Shown: one piece after another, positions 38,046 to 51,312 of the stretch | Position numbering within the stretch: the first letter of the stretch is position 1 | Layout: every line of letters begins with the position of its first letter | NCBI RefSeq assembly: GCF_000959725.1 | Contig: NZ_CP009323.1 | Location: 1,798,001-1,862,000, forward strand | Reading direction: 5' to 3' | Length of the DNA: 64,000 nt | Source of the DNA: Burkholderia gladioli | GTDB lineage: Bacteria; Pseudomonadota; Gammaproteobacteria; Burkholderiales; Burkholderiaceae | Program-made: the position numbers and the translations under genes | Notes under the pieces: model-generated | The model's database searches: none | Seen by the model: the letters and a program-made list of their open reading frames with translations, nothing else | What the model was told of the DNA's origin: nothing

Positions 38046-38582
38046 ATGCGCAATGTGGCGGTGGTGAATCGCTGGGTCGGCCTGGCCGGTCTCTCGCTCT
38101 GTATCCTGCTGGCGGTGCTGTCGCTGCCGGGCTGGTGGTATCTGCGCCATCACTGGGTGCCGGACGACGCGATCGTGCGCAGCCAGGTGCTGCGGCCCGG
38201 GCTGCAGCTCTACGTGGTGCGCCGCGAAGGCGGCGGCGCGCCGGTGCCGGTCCTCTACGACTATTACCTGACGGGGCGCCTGATCGACCGGGGCACGCTC
38301 GGCGCGCTGATGGATCGCCGCGCGCCCTTCCTGGTCGCCGACAGCGACCAGGCCGAGATCACCATGGACGGCGAGGGGATGGTCTGCGTGGCCCTGTTCG
38401 GCCATGTCCATGGCTTCGCCAACAAGGTCGCACTCGATCTCGGGGGTACCCGGCGCGCGATTGCGATCGCGATCGTGGCGAGTCCGCCGGGCGTCTCGCG
38501 CCAGGCGCTCACCCGTCCGAATGGCCAGGACGTGAAGGAAGAAGGGGGCGAGGGCGCTTCTGTCTGTAAAATGCAGCCTTGA
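38046..38582 (+). CDS. Hypothetical membrane-anchored protein
   Basis: A 178-residue protein I do not recognise. It has one hydrophobic N-terminal segment (about residues 11-33, ending [10 protein letters not shown]) and no obvious cleavage site, so it is likely anchored in the inner membrane with a periplasmic domain. The soluble part contains LLY-like and [17 protein letters not shown] stretches but no known motif. The start follows GGAGGGAATC, an excellent ribosome-binding site, and codon use looks like the neighbours, so I consider it a real gene. It is divergent from LysR 2 and 25 bp upstream of recQ, perhaps co-transcribed with it. Confidence 0.7.
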   Translation: MRNVAVVNRWVGLAGLSLCILLAVLSLPGWWYLRHHWVPDDAIVRSQVLRPGLQLYVVRREGGGAPVPVLYDYYLTGRLIDRGTLGALMDRRAPFLVADSDQAEITMDGEGMVCVALFGHVHGFANKVALDLGGTRRAIAIAIVASPPGVSRQALTRPNGQDVKEEGGEGASVCKMQP

Positions 38583-38607
38583 TTTTCCACCCGAACCCTC
38601 CTGCCTC

Positions 38608-40455
38608 ATGTCGCGCGCGCTCGAAATCCTGAACGAAGTTTTCGGTTATCCGGCCTTCCGCGGCCAACAGGGGGAGATCGTCGAGCATGTCGCGTCGGGC
38701 GGCGACTGCCTGGTGCTGATGCCCACCGGTGGCGGCAAGTCGCTCTGCTACCAGATCCCGGCGCTGGTGCGCCACGAATCGGGGCAGGGCGCCGGCATCG
38801 TGGTCTCGCCGCTGATCGCGCTGATGCAGGACCAGGTGGCCGCGCTGACCGAGGTCGGCGTGAGGGCGGCCTACCTGAACTCGACGCTGTCGGGCGCGGA
38901 GGCGGCCGCCACCGAGCGCGCGCTGCGTGAGGGCGAGATCGACCTGCTCTACGTGGCGCCCGAGCGGCTCATGACGCCGCGCTTCCTCGACCTGCTCGAG
39001 CGCACGCGCATCGGCCTGTTCGCGATCGACGAGGCGCACTGCGTGTCGCAGTGGGGGCATGACTTCCGGCCCGAGTACATCCAGCTGTCGATCCTGCACG
39101 AGCGCTTCCCCTACGTGCCGCGCATCGCGCTGACGGCTACCGCCGACGCCATCACGCGCGACGAGATCATCCAGCGCCTCGCGCTCGACGACGCTCGCGT
39201 GTTCGTGTCGAGCTTCGACCGGCCCAATATCCGCTACCGGATCGTCGAGAAGGACAATGCACGCTCGCAGTTGCTCGACTTCATCCGCGCCGAGCATACC
39301 AACGCCGACGGCACCACCGATGCGGGCGTGGTGTACTGCCTGTCACGCCGCAAGGTGGAGGAAACCGCCGAGTGGCTCAAGACCCAGGGCGTGCGCGCGC
39401 TGCCGTACCACGCCGGGATGGAGTTCGAGATCCGCCAGCGTCACCAGGAGATGTTCCAGCGAGAGGAGGGCATCGTGATGTGCGCAACGATTGCCTTCGG
39501 CATGGGCATCGACAAGCCCGACGTGCGCTTCGTGGCCCACCTGGACTTGCCCAAGAGCGTCGAGGGCTATTACCAGGAAACCGGCCGCGCGGGCCGCGAC
39601 GGCTTGCCCGCCAATGCCTGGATGGCCTACGGGCTCGGCGACGTGGTGCAGCAGCGCAAGATGATCGACGAGTCCGACGCCGACGACGCGCACAAGCGGG
39701 TCCAGACCTCGAAGCTCGATGCGCTGCTGGGCCTGTGCGAAACCGCCTCGTGCCGGCGCGTGCGCCTGCTCGGTTATTTCGGCGAGGCCAGCCAGCCCTG
39801 CGGCAATTGCGATACCTGCCTGGAGCCGCCGGCCACCTGGGATGCCACGCGCGAGGCGCAGATGGCCCTGTCCTGCGTGTTTCGCGCGCAACGCGCGAGC
39901 GGCTTCAATTTCGGCGCCAGCCACCTGATCGAGATCCTGCGCGGCGCCAAGACCGAGAAGATCCAGCAGCGCGGCCACGACGCGCTGAGCACCTTCGGCA
40001 TCGGCGCTGAGCTCTCCGAGCCGGAATGGCGCGCGATCTTCCGTCAGTTGGTGGCCTTCGGCTACCTGGCGGTCGATCACGGCGGTTTCGGCGCGCTGGT
40101 GCTGACGGCAGCCAGCAAGCCGGTGCTCAAGGGCGAGGAGACCGTCACGCTGCGTCGCTACGTGAAGCCGAAGAGCTCGCGCCAGTCCTCGGCGCGCAGC
40201 GGCGCGCGGGCCGACCCGACCGCCGGCATGTCGACGCGCGAGCGCGCCTGCTGGGAGCGGCTGCGCGCCTGGCGCGCCGAGACCGCCAAGAGCGACGGCG
40301 TGCCCGCCTACGTGATCTTCCATGATGCGACCCTCGCCGAGATCGCCCGCAACGCGCCGGAGTCGATCGAGGACCTGCGCCATATCCCCGGCATCGGGGC
40401 GCGCAAGCTCGAGCGTTTTGGCGACGAGCTGATCGACGTGGTCGAGTCGGCCTGA
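38608..40455 (+). CDS. recQ: ATP-dependent DNA helicase RecQ
   Basis: A 615-residue 3'-5' DNA helicase acting in recombination and stalled-fork repair. The Walker A motif MPTGGGKS (38-45) and DEAH box Asp141-His144 ([15 protein letters not shown]) define the SF2 core. The RecQ C-terminal zinc site has Cys382, Cys398, Cys401 and Cys404. A C-terminal HRDC domain (about residues 535-610, ending in [18 protein letters not shown]) completes the normal three-part layout. A 7-bp GCCCGGC/GCCGGGC hairpin without U tract lies just after the stop. Confidence 0.97.
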   Translation: MSRALEILNEVFGYPAFRGQQGEIVEHVASGGDCLVLMPTGGGKSLCYQIPALVRHESGQGAGIVVSPLIALMQDQVAALTEVGVRAAYLNSTLSGAEAAATERALREGEIDLLYVAPERLMTPRFLDLLERTRIGLFAIDEAHCVSQWGHDFRPEYIQLSILHERFPYVPRIALTATADAITRDEIIQRLALDDARVFVSSFDRPNIRYRIVEKDNARSQLLDFIRAEHTNADGTTDAGVVYCLSRRKVEETAEWLKTQGVRALPYHAGMEFEIRQRHQEMFQREEGIVMCATIAFGMGIDKPDVRFVAHLDLPKSVEGYYQETGRAGRDGLPANAWMAYGLGDVVQQRKMIDESDADDAHKRVQTSKLDALLGLCETASCRRVRLLGYFGEASQPCGNCDTCLEPPATWDATREAQMALSCVFRAQRASGFNFGASHLIEILRGAKTEKIQQRGHDALSTFGIGAELSEPEWRAIFRQLVAFGYLAVDHGGFGALVLTAASKPVLKGEETVTLRRYVKPKSSRQSSARSGARADPTAGMSTRERACWERLRAWRAETAKSDGVPAYVIFHDATLAEIARNAPESIEDLRHIPGIGARKLERFGDELIDVVESA

Positions 40456-40767
40456 GCCCGGCCGAAGGGCTGCCGGGCGGGATCGAAGGGGGTGGGATCG
40501 GTGAGGTGGGATGTTGCGGTGCGATCACCGCAGCGGGCATCGCTGATTCGTCACTTATTCTTGCGCCGGCAAATCACGCAAGCTGTTGACTCGCTTGAGA
40601 TTTTTGCTTTATGATGCCGGGTTCCGATTCTCGGGAGGTAAACACGCGTGCCGACGTCATGCGCCGGCGGGTGGAGTGTTCTTCCAGGTTTCGGATAGCC
40701 ACAGGCATGCCGGCGTCGCTTTGCCCGTCGTCAGTGTGCCGGTTTTTGTCATTTTCAGGAATACACA
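40456..40767 (+). promoter_or_regulatory. str operon promoter and leader
   Basis: 312 bp between recQ and rpsL. TTGACT (40586-40591), 18 bp and TATGAT (40610-40615) form the likely promoter, leaving a leader of about 145 nt before rpsL. I see no gene in the interval. In E. coli, S7 represses this operon at the rpsL-rpsG gap rather than here. Confidence 0.7.
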
Positions 40768-41148
40768 ATGCCAACCATCAATCAATTGGTTCGCAAAGGC
40801 CGTGAGTCGGAAACGACCAAGAGCAAGAGCCCGGCCCTGCAGAACTGCCCCCAGCGTCGCGGCGTGTGCACCCGTGTGTACACGACGACGCCGAAGAAGC
40901 CGAACTCGGCACTCCGTAAGGTCGCCAAGGTTCGTCTGACGAACGGCTTCGAAGTGATTTCGTACATCGGCGGTGAAGGCCACAACCTGCAGGAACACTC
41001 GGTTGTGCTGATCCGCGGCGGCCGTGTGAAGGATTTGCCGGGTGTGCGTTACCACATGGTTCGCGGCTCGCTGGATACGCAGGGCGTGAAGGACCGTAAG
41101 CAAGCGCGCTCGAAGTACGGCGCGAAGCGTGCGAAGGCTGCGAAGTAA
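40768..41148 (+). CDS. rpsL: Small ribosomal subunit protein S12
   Basis: A 126-residue decoding-centre protein of the 30S subunit. It carries the conserved loops [13 protein letters not shown] and [13 protein letters not shown]. Lys43 and Lys88, where streptomycin-resistance changes usually occur, are wild type. It is the first gene of the str operon (rpsL, rpsG, fusA, tuf). Confidence 0.99.
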   Translation: MPTINQLVRKGRESETTKSKSPALQNCPQRRGVCTRVYTTTPKKPNSALRKVAKVRLTNGFEVISYIGGEGHNLQEHSVVLIRGGRVKDLPGVRYHMVRGSLDTQGVKDRKQARSKYGAKRAKAAK

Positions 41149-41320
41149 GCAGACTCCGAATGGTGATCGCCGTCAGGCGGTTAATGCGGTGGTGCCGGAT
41201 AGCCGGTGCTGTCGAGTAAGTGGTCACCCGGCCAAGCTGGTTAGTCGAACGAGATGAATCGGGTTTGTTGGTGGCCGCGGAGCTGGTCTCAGCTCCAACT
41301 GAAAAGTTAAAGGAAGAAAC

Positions 41321-41791
41321 ATGCCGCGTCGTCGCGAAGTCCCCAAGCGGGAAGTGTTGCCGGATCCGAAGTACGGCAACGTTGATGTTGCAAAATTCAT
41401 GAACATGCTGATGCTGTCCGGCAAGAAGTCGGTCGCTGAACGCATCGTTTATGGCGCTTTCGAACAGATCCAGACCAAGGGTGGCAAGGACCCGCTGGAA
41501 GTGTTCACTGTCGCGCTGAACAACGTGAAGCCGGTGGTCGAAGTGAAGAGCCGTCGCGTTGGTGGTGCGAACTATCAGGTTCCGGTCGAAGTGCGCCCGT
41601 CGCGTCGTATGGCATTGGCGATGCGCTGGCTGCGTGAGGCCGCGAAGAAGCGTAGCGAGAAGTCGATGGCCCTGCGCCTGGCTGGTGAACTCTCCGAAGC
41701 GGCCGAAGGCCGTGGCGGCGCGATGAAGAAGCGCGACGAAGTTCACCGGATGGCAGAAGCCAACCGCGCGTTCTCGCACTTCCGCTTCTAA
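41321..41791 (+). CDS. rpsG: Small ribosomal subunit protein S7
   Basis: A 156-residue primary assembly protein of the 30S head near the E site, also the translational repressor of the str operon in E. coli. It begins [20 protein letters not shown] and keeps [20 protein letters not shown]. The 172-bp gap to rpsL is long enough to hold an S7-binding structure. An AAAGGAAG ribosome-binding site precedes the ATG. Confidence 0.98.
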   Translation: MPRRREVPKREVLPDPKYGNVDVAKFMNMLMLSGKKSVAERIVYGAFEQIQTKGGKDPLEVFTVALNNVKPVVEVKSRRVGGANYQVPVEVRPSRRMALAMRWLREAAKKRSEKSMALRLAGELSEAAEGRGGAMKKRDEVHRMAEANRAFSHFRF

Positions 41792-41820
41792 GCGAAAGCG
41801 CGAATCAAGCGGTAAAAATC

Positions 41821-41853
41821 CGGGCGGGTGCGCTTTTTCGAGCGCCTCGCCCG
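41821..41853 (+). terminator. Hairpin between rpsG and fusA
   Basis: Outer arms CGGGCG (41821-41826) and CGCCCG (41848-41853) with an inner GCGC pairing, followed by TTTGTGTT. It is imperfect and could be an attenuator, allowing S12/S7 and EF-G to be made in different amounts. Confidence 0.45.
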
Positions 41854-41907
41854 TTTGTGTTGAGGCGTGACGCGGCTTTGCGTCGCGTTAACCCATAGAG
41901 GATCAAA

Positions 41908-44010
<2,103 letters not shown>

Positions 44011-44050
44011 ATCGTCTCCATCCAACATTCATTTTTGAAAGAAGAGAATC

Positions 44051-45241
44051 ATGGCAAAAGAGAAGTTCGAACGGACCAAGCCGCACGTCAACGTCGGTAC
44101 GATCGGTCACGTTGACCACGGCAAGACGACGCTGACGGCAGCCATCGCAACGGTTCTGTCGTCGAAGTTCGGCGGCGAAGCGAAGAAGTACGACGAAATC
44201 GATGCGGCGCCGGAAGAAAAGGCGCGTGGTATCACGATCAACACCGCGCACATCGAGTACGAAACGGCGAACCGCCACTACGCACACGTCGATTGCCCGG
44301 GCCACGCCGACTACGTGAAGAACATGATCACGGGTGCCGCGCAGATGGACGGCGCGATCCTGGTGTGCTCGGCCGCCGACGGCCCGATGCCGCAAACGCG
44401 TGAGCACATCCTGCTGGCGCGTCAGGTTGGCGTTCCGTACATCATCGTGTTCCTGAACAAGTGCGACATGGTGGACGACGCTGAACTGCTCGAGCTGGTC
44501 GAGATGGAAGTTCGCGAACTCCTGTCGAAGTACGACTTCCCGGGCGACGACACGCCGATCATCAAGGGTTCGGCGAAGCTGGCGCTGGAAGGCGACAAGG
44601 GCGAGCTGGGCGAGACGGCGATCATGAGCCTGGCCGACGCGCTGGACACGTACATCCCGACGCCGGAGCGCGCGGTCGACGGTACGTTCCTGATGCCGGT
44701 GGAAGACGTGTTCTCGATCTCGGGTCGCGGCACGGTGGTGACGGGTCGTGTCGAGCGTGGCATCGTGAAGGTCGGCGAGGAAATCGAAATCGTCGGCATC
44801 AAGGACACGCAGAAGACGACCTGCACGGGCGTGGAAATGTTCCGCAAGCTGCTGGACCAAGGTCAGGCTGGCGACAACGTGGGTATCCTGCTGCGCGGCA
44901 CGAAGCGTGAAGACGTGGAGCGTGGCCAGGTTCTGGCCAAGCCGGGTTCGATCAAGCCGCACACGCACTTCACGGCTGAAGTGTACGTGCTGAGCAAGGA
45001 CGAAGGCGGCCGCCACACGCCGTTCTTCAACAACTACCGTCCGCAGTTCTACTTCCGTACGACGGACGTGACGGGCTCGATCGAGCTGCCGAAGGACAAG
45101 GAAATGGTCATGCCGGGCGACAACGTGTCGATCACGGTGAAGCTGATCGCTCCGATCGCGATGGAAGAAGGTCTGCGCTTCGCGATCCGCGAAGGCGGCC
45201 GTACCGTCGGCGCCGGCGTCGTCGCCAAGATCCTCGACTAA
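44051..45241 (+). CDS. tuf: Translation elongation factor Tu (copy 2)
   Basis: A 396-residue protein identical to copy 1 at 13589-14779. The nucleotide differences are synonymous and clustered: six in codons 2-7, a few scattered ones, and a small group near the 3' end, with a 584-bp stretch of complete identity between. This is the tufA-type copy, last gene of the str operon, and is closed by a strong terminator before rpsJ. Confidence 0.99.
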   Translation: MAKEKFERTKPHVNVGTIGHVDHGKTTLTAAIATVLSSKFGGEAKKYDEIDAAPEEKARGITINTAHIEYETANRHYAHVDCPGHADYVKNMITGAAQMDGAILVCSAADGPMPQTREHILLARQVGVPYIIVFLNKCDMVDDAELLELVEMEVRELLSKYDFPGDDTPIIKGSAKLALEGDKGELGETAIMSLADALDTYIPTPERAVDGTFLMPVEDVFSISGRGTVVTGRVERGIVKVGEEIEIVGIKDTQKTTCTGVEMFRKLLDQGQAGDNVGILLRGTKREDVERGQVLAKPGSIKPHTHFTAEVYVLSKDEGGRHTPFFNNYRPQFYFRTTDVTGSIELPKDKEMVMPGDNVSITVKLIAPIAMEEGLRFAIREGGRTVGAGVVAKILD

Positions 45242-45295
45242 ACTCGAGTATCGCTGCCGGGCCGCAGCTGGTGTATCATCTGCGGCTCAGCGCCC

Positions 45296-45340
45296 GGGAG
45301 CGGGCGCCTGGTCTCCCCAGGCGCCCGCTCCCACGTTCTT
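45296..45340 (+). terminator. Terminator of the str operon
   Basis: A perfect 16-bp stem (GGGAGCGGGCGCCTGG at 45296-45311 with its complement at 45317-45332), 5-nt loop, then ACGTTCTTTT. It lies 55 bp after tuf and 50 bp before rpsJ. Confidence 0.85.
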
Positions 45341-45389
45341 TTATTGATCCGGCGATGCAATATCGCCTCGCTCTTTTCAAGGAATTGTC

Positions 45390-45701
45390 ATGCAAAAGCA
45401 AAAAATCCGCATTCGCCTGAAGGCTTTCGACTATCGCCTGATCGACCAGTCGGCCGCCGAGATCGTCGACACGGCGAAGCGGACGGGTGCAATCGTCCGT
45501 GGCCCGGTGCCGCTGCCGACCCGCATCCAGCGCTTCGACATCCTGCGTTCGCCGCACGTCAACAAGACCTCGCGTGACCAGCTCGAAATCCGCACCCACC
45601 AGCGCCTGATGGACATCGTCGATCCGACCGACAAGACGGTCGACGCGCTGATGAAGCTCGATCTGCCGGCTGGCGTGGACGTCGAAATCAAGCTGCAGTA
45701 A
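45390..45701 (+). CDS. rpsJ: Small ribosomal subunit protein S10 / NusE
   Basis: A 103-residue protein of the 30S head that also acts as NusE, binding NusB-boxA RNA and NusG in antitermination; boxA sites are present in the rrn operon of this window. Conserved parts are [20 protein letters not shown] and [20 protein letters not shown]. Unlike the textbook S10 operon, a 186-bp gap with its own promoter and hairpin separates it from rplC. Confidence 0.98.
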   Translation: MQKQKIRIRLKAFDYRLIDQSAAEIVDTAKRTGAIVRGPVPLPTRIQRFDILRSPHVNKTSRDQLEIRTHQRLMDIVDPTDKTVDALMKLDLPAGVDVEIKLQ

Positions 45702-45750
45702 GGCTCGTGGCGGATCCGGCCCCGGCTGGAAACGCTAAGTCTTTGATTGC

Positions 45751-45779
45751 TTGCGGAAAACGTAAAGCCTCGCTATAAT
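45751..45779 (+). promoter_or_regulatory. Promoter between rpsJ and rplC
   Basis: TTGCGG (45751-45756), exactly 17 bp, and a consensus TATAAT (45774-45779). Transcripts would start near 45786 and include about 100 nt of leader before rplC. This is the best-matching promoter in the ribosomal protein region. Confidence 0.8.
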
Positions 45780-45809
45780 GCAAGGCTTTTCGCGTATTTG
45801 CGTAAAAAC

Positions 45810-45844
45810 CGACGCGCCTGCTCTTGCGGCAAGCGCGCCGTTTT
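45810..45844 (+). promoter_or_regulatory. Structured leader of rplC
   Basis: Outer arms CGACGCGC (45810-45817) and GCGCGCCG (45833-45840) pair with one mismatch. An inner TTGC/GCAA stem lies within, and TTTT follows. It looks like an attenuator within the leader started by the promoter at 45751-45779. Confidence 0.5.
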
Positions 45845-45887
45845 GTAAATTAGCCCCGACCAATCGCAGTCGGGAATGGAGAAAACG

Positions 45888-46538
45888 ATGAGCCTTGGAC
45901 TCGTAGGTCGCAAGGTTGGCATGACCCGTATTTTCACGGCTGAAGGGGATTCGATTCCCGTCACCGTGCTGGACGTGTCGGACAACCGCGTGACGCAGAT
46001 CAAGACTGTTGAAACCGACGGCTACACGGCCGTGCAGGTTGCATTTGGCTCCCGTCGCGCATCGCGCGTGACGAAGCCGTTGGCAGGTCATCTCGCCAAA
46101 GCCGGCGTCGAAGCCGGTGAAGTTCTCAAGGAATTCCGCATCGATGCGGCCAAGGCAGCCGAGCTGTCGAATGGCGCCATCGTCGGTCCCGATCTCTTCG
46201 AAGTAGGCCAGAAGGTCGACGTGCAAGGCGTGTCGATCGGTAAGGGCTATGCCGGTACGATCAAGCGTTACAACTTCAGCTCGGGCCGCGCAACGCACGG
46301 TAACTCGCGCTCGCACAACGTGCCGGGCTCGATCGGTATGGCGCAGGATCCGGGTCGTGTGTTCCCGGGCAAGCGCATGACCGGTCACATGGGTGACGTG
46401 ACGGTTACGGTTCAGAACCTCGAAATCGCGCGTATCGACGCAGAGCGCAAGCTGCTGCTCGTGAAGGGCGCAATTCCGGGCGCGAAGGGCGGCAAGGTCT
46501 TCGTGACGCCGGCCGTCAAGACCAAGGGGGCGAAATAA
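45888..46538 (+). CDS. rplC: Large ribosomal subunit protein L3
   Basis: A 216-residue primary 23S-binding protein whose loop reaches towards the peptidyl-transferase centre. The ATG at 45888 gives [16 protein letters not shown] and has GGAGAAAACG before it; an ATG four codons upstream overlaps that site and is rejected. Its stop codon shares one base with the rplD start. Confidence 0.97.
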   Translation: MSLGLVGRKVGMTRIFTAEGDSIPVTVLDVSDNRVTQIKTVETDGYTAVQVAFGSRRASRVTKPLAGHLAKAGVEAGEVLKEFRIDAAKAAELSNGAIVGPDLFEVGQKVDVQGVSIGKGYAGTIKRYNFSSGRATHGNSRSHNVPGSIGMAQDPGRVFPGKRMTGHMGDVTVTVQNLEIARIDAERKLLLVKGAIPGAKGGKVFVTPAVKTKGAK

Positions 46539-47158
46539 TGGAACTCAAGCTCCTGAATGAAAATGGTCAGGAAGGTGCGTCGGTCAACGCGTCGGACGTC
46601 GTGTTCGGCCGTGACTACAACGAAGCGCTGATCCACCAGGTCGTCGTGGCTTACCAGGCGAACGCTCGCCAGGGTAACCGCGCGCAGAAGGATCGCGAAC
46701 AAGTCAAGCACACGACCAAGAAGCCGTGGCGCCAGAAGGGTACGGGCCGCGCTCGTGCCGGTATGTCGTCGAGCCCGCTGTGGCGCGGCGGTGGCCGTAT
46801 CTTCCCGAATTCGCCGGAAGAAAACTTCTCGCACAAGGTCAACAAGAAGATGCACCGCGCAGGTCTGCGCTCCATCTTCTCGCAGCTGGCCCGCGAAGGC
46901 CGTCTGTCGGTCGTCGAGCAACTGACGCTCGAAGCACCGAAGACCAAGCTGCTGGCCGAGAAGTTCAAGGCCATGGGCCTCGAATCCGTGCTCGTCATCA
47001 CCGATACGGTCGATGAGAACCTGTACCTCGCGTCGCGCAACCTGCCGAATGTGGCGGTTGTCGAGCCGCGTTACGCCGACCCGCTGTCGCTGATCTACTT
47101 CAAGAAGATCCTGGTCACGAAGGCTGCGGTCGCCCAGATCGAGGAGTTGCTGTCATGA
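46538..47158 (+). CDS. rplD: Large ribosomal subunit protein L4
   Basis: A 206-residue protein lining the exit tunnel with its extended loop ([20 protein letters not shown]); in E. coli it also represses the S10 operon by attenuation. It overlaps rplC by one base and rplW by four (ATGA), so translation is coupled. Confidence 0.98.
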   Translation: MELKLLNENGQEGASVNASDVVFGRDYNEALIHQVVVAYQANARQGNRAQKDREQVKHTTKKPWRQKGTGRARAGMSSSPLWRGGGRIFPNSPEENFSHKVNKKMHRAGLRSIFSQLAREGRLSVVEQLTLEAPKTKLLAEKFKAMGLESVLVITDTVDENLYLASRNLPNVAVVEPRYADPLSLIYFKKILVTKAAVAQIEELLS

Positions 47159-47469
47159 GCGAGATTCGCAAGAACGATCATCGTTTGATGCAGGTCCTGC
47201 TCGCGCCGGTGGTCTCCGAGAAGGCGACCCTGGTTGCCGACAAGAACGAGCAAGTCGTGTTCGAAGTCGCGCCGGATGCCACGAAGCAGGAAGTGAAGGC
47301 CGCTGTCGAGCTGCTGTTCAAGGTGGAAGTTGATTCCGTCAACGTGCTGGTCCAGAAGGGCAAGCAAAAGCGTTTCGGCCGCTCGATGGGCCGTCGCAAG
47401 GACGTGAAGAAGGCGTACGTCTGCCTGAAGCCCGGCCAGGAAATCAACTTTGAAGCGGAGGCCAAGTAA
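47155..47469 (+). CDS. rplW: Large ribosomal subunit protein L23
   Basis: A 104-residue protein at the tunnel exit, docking site for trigger factor and SRP. Conserved parts are [20 protein letters not shown] and the [19 protein letters not shown] loop. It starts inside the rplD stop region (ATGA overlap) and is followed 2 bp later by rplB. Confidence 0.98.
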   Translation: MSEIRKNDHRLMQVLLAPVVSEKATLVADKNEQVVFEVAPDATKQEVKAAVELLFKVEVDSVNVLVQKGKQKRFGRSMGRRKDVKKAYVCLKPGQEINFEAEAK

Positions 47470-47471
47470 TC

Positions 47472-48299
47472 ATGGCAATCGTTAAAGTTAAGCCGACTTC
47501 GCCGGGTCGCCGCGCGATGGTCAAGGTGGTCAACAAGGATCTGCACAAGGGCAAGCCGTTCGCACCGCTGCTCGACACGCAGAGCACGACCGCCGGCCGT
47601 AACAACAACGGCCGCATCACCACGCGCCACAAGGGCGGTGGTCACAAGCAACACTACCGTGTCGTCGATTTCCGTCGCAACAAGGACGGCATCCCGGCAA
47701 AGGTCGAGCGTCTCGAGTACGACCCGAACCGGAGCGCGAACATCGCGCTGGTTCTGTACGCAGACGGCGAGCGTCGCTACATCATCGCGCCGAAGGGCGT
47801 GACGGTCGGCCAGCAGCTGCTGTCCGGTTCGGAAGCGCCGATCCGCGCGGGCAATGCCCTGCCGATCCGCAACATTCCGGTCGGTACGACGATCCACTGC
47901 ATCGAGATGCTGCCGGGCAAGGGTGCGCAGATCGCGCGTTCGGCCGGTACCTCGGCCATGCTGTTGGCGCGCGAAGGCGTCTACGCACAGGTTCGTCTGC
48001 GTTCGGGCGAAATTCGCCGCGTGCACATCGAGTGCCGCGCGACGATCGGTGAAGTCGGCAACGAAGAGCACAGCCTGCGCCAGATCGGCAAGGCCGGTGC
48101 CAACCGCTGGCGCGGTATCCGCCCGACGGTTCGTGGCGTCGCGATGAACCCGATCGATCACCCGCACGGTGGTGGTGAAGGCAAGACCGCGGCAGGCCGC
48201 GATCCGGTGAGCCCGTGGGGCACGCCGGCGAAGGGCTTCCGTACGCGTCGCAACAAGCGCACGACGACGATGATCGTCCAGCGCCGTCACAAGCGTTAA
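47472..48299 (+). CDS. rplB: Large ribosomal subunit protein L2
   Basis: A 275-residue protein essential for subunit association and peptidyl transfer. The RNA-binding core has [20 protein letters not shown], and the C-terminal extension has [14 protein letters not shown] with the functionally important histidine. It lies two bases after rplW, within the S10 operon. Confidence 0.99.
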   Translation: MAIVKVKPTSPGRRAMVKVVNKDLHKGKPFAPLLDTQSTTAGRNNNGRITTRHKGGGHKQHYRVVDFRRNKDGIPAKVERLEYDPNRSANIALVLYADGERRYIIAPKGVTVGQQLLSGSEAPIRAGNALPIRNIPVGTTIHCIEMLPGKGAQIARSAGTSAMLLAREGVYAQVRLRSGEIRRVHIECRATIGEVGNEEHSLRQIGKAGANRWRGIRPTVRGVAMNPIDHPHGGGEGKTAAGRDPVSPWGTPAKGFRTRRNKRTTTMIVQRRHKR

Positions 48300-48309
48300 G
48301 GAGTAGGCA

Positions 48310-48585
48310 ATGGCACGTTCTGTTAAAAAAGGTCCGTTCTGCGACGCCCATTTGCTGAAGAAAGTTGAGGCGGCTGCAGCTTCGCGCGACAAGAAGCCGA
48401 TCAAGACCTGGTCGCGTCGTTCGACGATCCTCCCGGACTTCATCGGTCTGACGATCGCCGTCCACAACGGCCGTCAACACGTTCCGGTGTACATCTCGGA
48501 AAACATGGTCGGCCACAAGCTTGGCGAGTTCGCACTGACCCGGACGTTCAAGGGTCACGCGGCCGACAAGAAGGCCAAGAAATAA
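48310..48585 (+). CDS. rpsS: Small ribosomal subunit protein S19
   Basis: A 91-residue 30S head protein contacting S13 and the A-site finger. The N-terminus [19 protein letters not shown] and the segment [16 protein letters not shown] are characteristic. AAGGAGT precedes the start, overlapping the end of rplB. Confidence 0.98.
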
Positions 48586-48597
48586 GGGGCAATCAAG

Positions 48598-48927
48598 ATG
48601 GAAGTGAAAGCAATTCATCGCGGTGCCCGCATCTCGGCGCAGAAGACGCGCCTGGTGGCTGACCAGATCCGCGGTTTGCCGGTCGACAAGGCGCTGAACG
48701 TCCTGACGTTCTCGCCGAAGAAGGCCGCCGGCATCGTGAAGAAGGTGGTGTTGTCGGCTATCGCGAATGCGGAGCACAACGAAGGCGCCGACATCGACGA
48801 GCTCAAGATCAAGAGCATCTACGTCGACAAGGCTGCCTCGCTCAAGCGCTTCACCGCGCGCGCCAAGGGCCGCGGCAACCGCATTGAGAAGCAATCCTGT
48901 CACATCACTGTGACGGTCGGGAATTAA
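48598..48927 (+). CDS. rplV: Large ribosomal subunit protein L22
   Basis: A 109-residue protein whose beta-hairpin ([20 protein letters not shown]) lines the exit tunnel at the constriction with L4. Begins [20 protein letters not shown]. No insertion or deletion is visible in the hairpin, where macrolide-resistance changes arise. Confidence 0.98.
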
Positions 48928-48938
48928 GGGGTCACACG

Positions 48939-49739
<801 letters not shown>

Positions 49740-49741
49740 CG

Positions 49742-50158
49742 ATGCTGCAACCGAAACGCAGAAAGTATCGTAAGGAGCAGAAGGGTCGTAACACCGGTAT
49801 CGCGACGCGGGGCAACGCCGTGTCGTTCGGTGAATTCGGCCTGAAGGCTATCGGTCGCGGCCGTCTGACCGCACGCCAGATCGAAGCGGCGCGTCGTGCC
49901 ATGACGCGTCACATCAAGCGTGGCGGCCGGATCTGGATCCGTATCTTCCCGGACAAGCCGATTTCGCAGAAGCCGGCCGAAGTGCGGATGGGTAACGGTA
50001 AGGGTAACCCTGAGTACTACGTCGCCGAGATTCAGCCGGGCAAGATGCTGTACGAAATGGATGGCGTAACCGAAGAACTGGCACGCGAAGCGTTCCGTCT
50101 GGCAGCTGCCAAGCTGCCGCTCAAGACGGCATTCATCGTTCGTCAGCTCGGCGCCTAA
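49742..50158 (+). CDS. rplP: Large ribosomal subunit protein L16
   Basis: A 138-residue protein near the A-site tRNA elbow and peptidyl-transferase centre. The start [17 protein letters not shown] and segments [20 protein letters not shown] and [14 protein letters not shown] are typical. It lies 2 bp after rpsC. Confidence 0.98.
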   Translation: MLQPKRRKYRKEQKGRNTGIATRGNAVSFGEFGLKAIGRGRLTARQIEAARRAMTRHIKRGGRIWIRIFPDKPISQKPAEVRMGNGKGNPEYYVAEIQPGKMLYEMDGVTEELAREAFRLAAAKLPLKTAFIVRQLGA

Positions 50159-50167
50159 GGAGAAAAC

Positions 50168-50362
50168 ATGAAGGCTTCCGAACTTCTCCAGAAAGATCAG
50201 GCCGCGCTCAACAAGGAGCTGTCGGACCTGTTGAAGGCGCAATTCGGCCTGCGCATGCAACTCGCGACCCAGCAGCTCACGAACACGAGCCAGCTGAAGA
50301 AGGTTCGTCGCGATATCGCTCGTGTGCGGACCGTCCTGACTCAGAAGGCGAACCAGAAATGA
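50168..50362 (+). CDS. rpmC: Large ribosomal subunit protein L29
   Basis: A 64-residue two-helix protein beside the exit tunnel, neighbour of L23. It contains [20 protein letters not shown] and [16 protein letters not shown]. Its stop codon overlaps the ATG of rpsQ by four bases (ATGA). Confidence 0.97.
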
Positions 50363-50631
50363 ACGATAGCGTGAAAACCTCGCTCAAGCGGACGCTGGTC
50401 GGTCGTGTGGTCAGCAACAAGATGGACAAGACCGTCACGGTGCTGATCGAGAACCGCGTCAAGCATCCGATCTACGGCAAGTACGTCGTGCGCTCGAAGA
50501 AGTACCACGCACACGACGAAGCGAACACCTACAACGAGGGTGACCTCGTCGAAATCCAGGAAACGCGTCCTCTCTCGAAGACCAAGGCCTGGACGGTGTC
50601 GCGCCTGATCGAAGCAGCCCGCGTCATCTAA
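50359..50631 (+). CDS. rpsQ: Small ribosomal subunit protein S17
   Basis: A 90-residue OB-fold protein binding 16S helices 7 and 11. Key segments are [20 protein letters not shown] and [18 protein letters not shown]. It is the last gene of the S10 block here; a 303-bp gap with its own promoter follows. Confidence 0.98.
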
Positions 50632-50934
50632 GCGGGAGGCCGAAAGGCCACAAGCAGTAGAAGTGCTTGAAATCGCAAAGTTTTTGCTTGCGTGGCCGGG
50701 ATTATTTGTTATAATCCCGGTCTTCCCTCTTTATGGGAGCCCCGTCGCGGGCGAAGTCACGGTGGGGGAAGCGGGCTGGCGTTCTGTCGGCCCGATGATT
50801 CACCGATTTGCGATGGCGGGTTTCGTTTGCCATCGCTGCTGTTCAAACCCAAGCAGCCGCAGTTGGCTGACGGGACCAAGACTGACCGTATGTGCCATGG
50901 TGGCGCATCCGGATTAAGTTGGGAAAGATAAACC
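50632..50934 (+). promoter_or_regulatory. spc operon promoter region
   Basis: 303 bp with no gene I can support. TTGCGT (50688-50693), 16 bp and TATAAT (50710-50715) make a likely promoter. A perfect 10-bp inverted repeat, CCGGGATTAT (50696-50705) and ATAATCCCGG (50711-50720) with 5-nt loop, covers the spacer and the -10 box. It could be an operator or a hairpin ending the S10 transcript (TCTTCCCTCTTT follows). About 210 nt of leader precede rplN. Confidence 0.7.
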
Positions 50935-51303
50935 ATGATCCAGACCGAATCTCGGCTTGAAGTGGCCGACAACACGGGTGCACGTGAAGTCATGTGCATC
51001 AAGGTGCTCGGCGGCTCGAAGCGTCGTTATGCCAGCATTGGCGACATCATCAAGGTGACCGTCAAGGAAGCAACGCCGCGCGGGCGCGTGAAGAAAGGCG
51101 AAATCTACAACGCCGTGGTGGTTCGTACCGCCAAGGGCGTGCGTCGTCAAGACGGTTCGCTGATCAAGTTCGACGGCAACGCCGCTGTGCTTTTGAACAA
51201 CAAGCTCGAGCCGATCGGCACCCGTATTTTCGGGCCGGTCACGCGTGAGCTGCGTAGCGAACGATTCATGAAGATCGTTTCGCTGGCGCCGGAAGTGCTG
51301 TAA
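50935..51303 (+). CDS. rplN: Large ribosomal subunit protein L14
   Basis: A 122-residue beta-barrel protein at the subunit interface, forming bridge B8 and the RsfS-binding site. It begins [20 protein letters not shown] and ends [11 protein letters not shown] as in the family. First gene of the spc block; rplX follows after 9 bp with a good AAGGAG site. Confidence 0.98.
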   Translation: MIQTESRLEVADNTGAREVMCIKVLGGSKRRYASIGDIIKVTVKEATPRGRVKKGEIYNAVVVRTAKGVRRQDGSLIKFDGNAAVLLNNKLEPIGTRIFGPVTRELRSERFMKIVSLAPEVL

Positions 51304-51312
51304 GGAGTCGCG

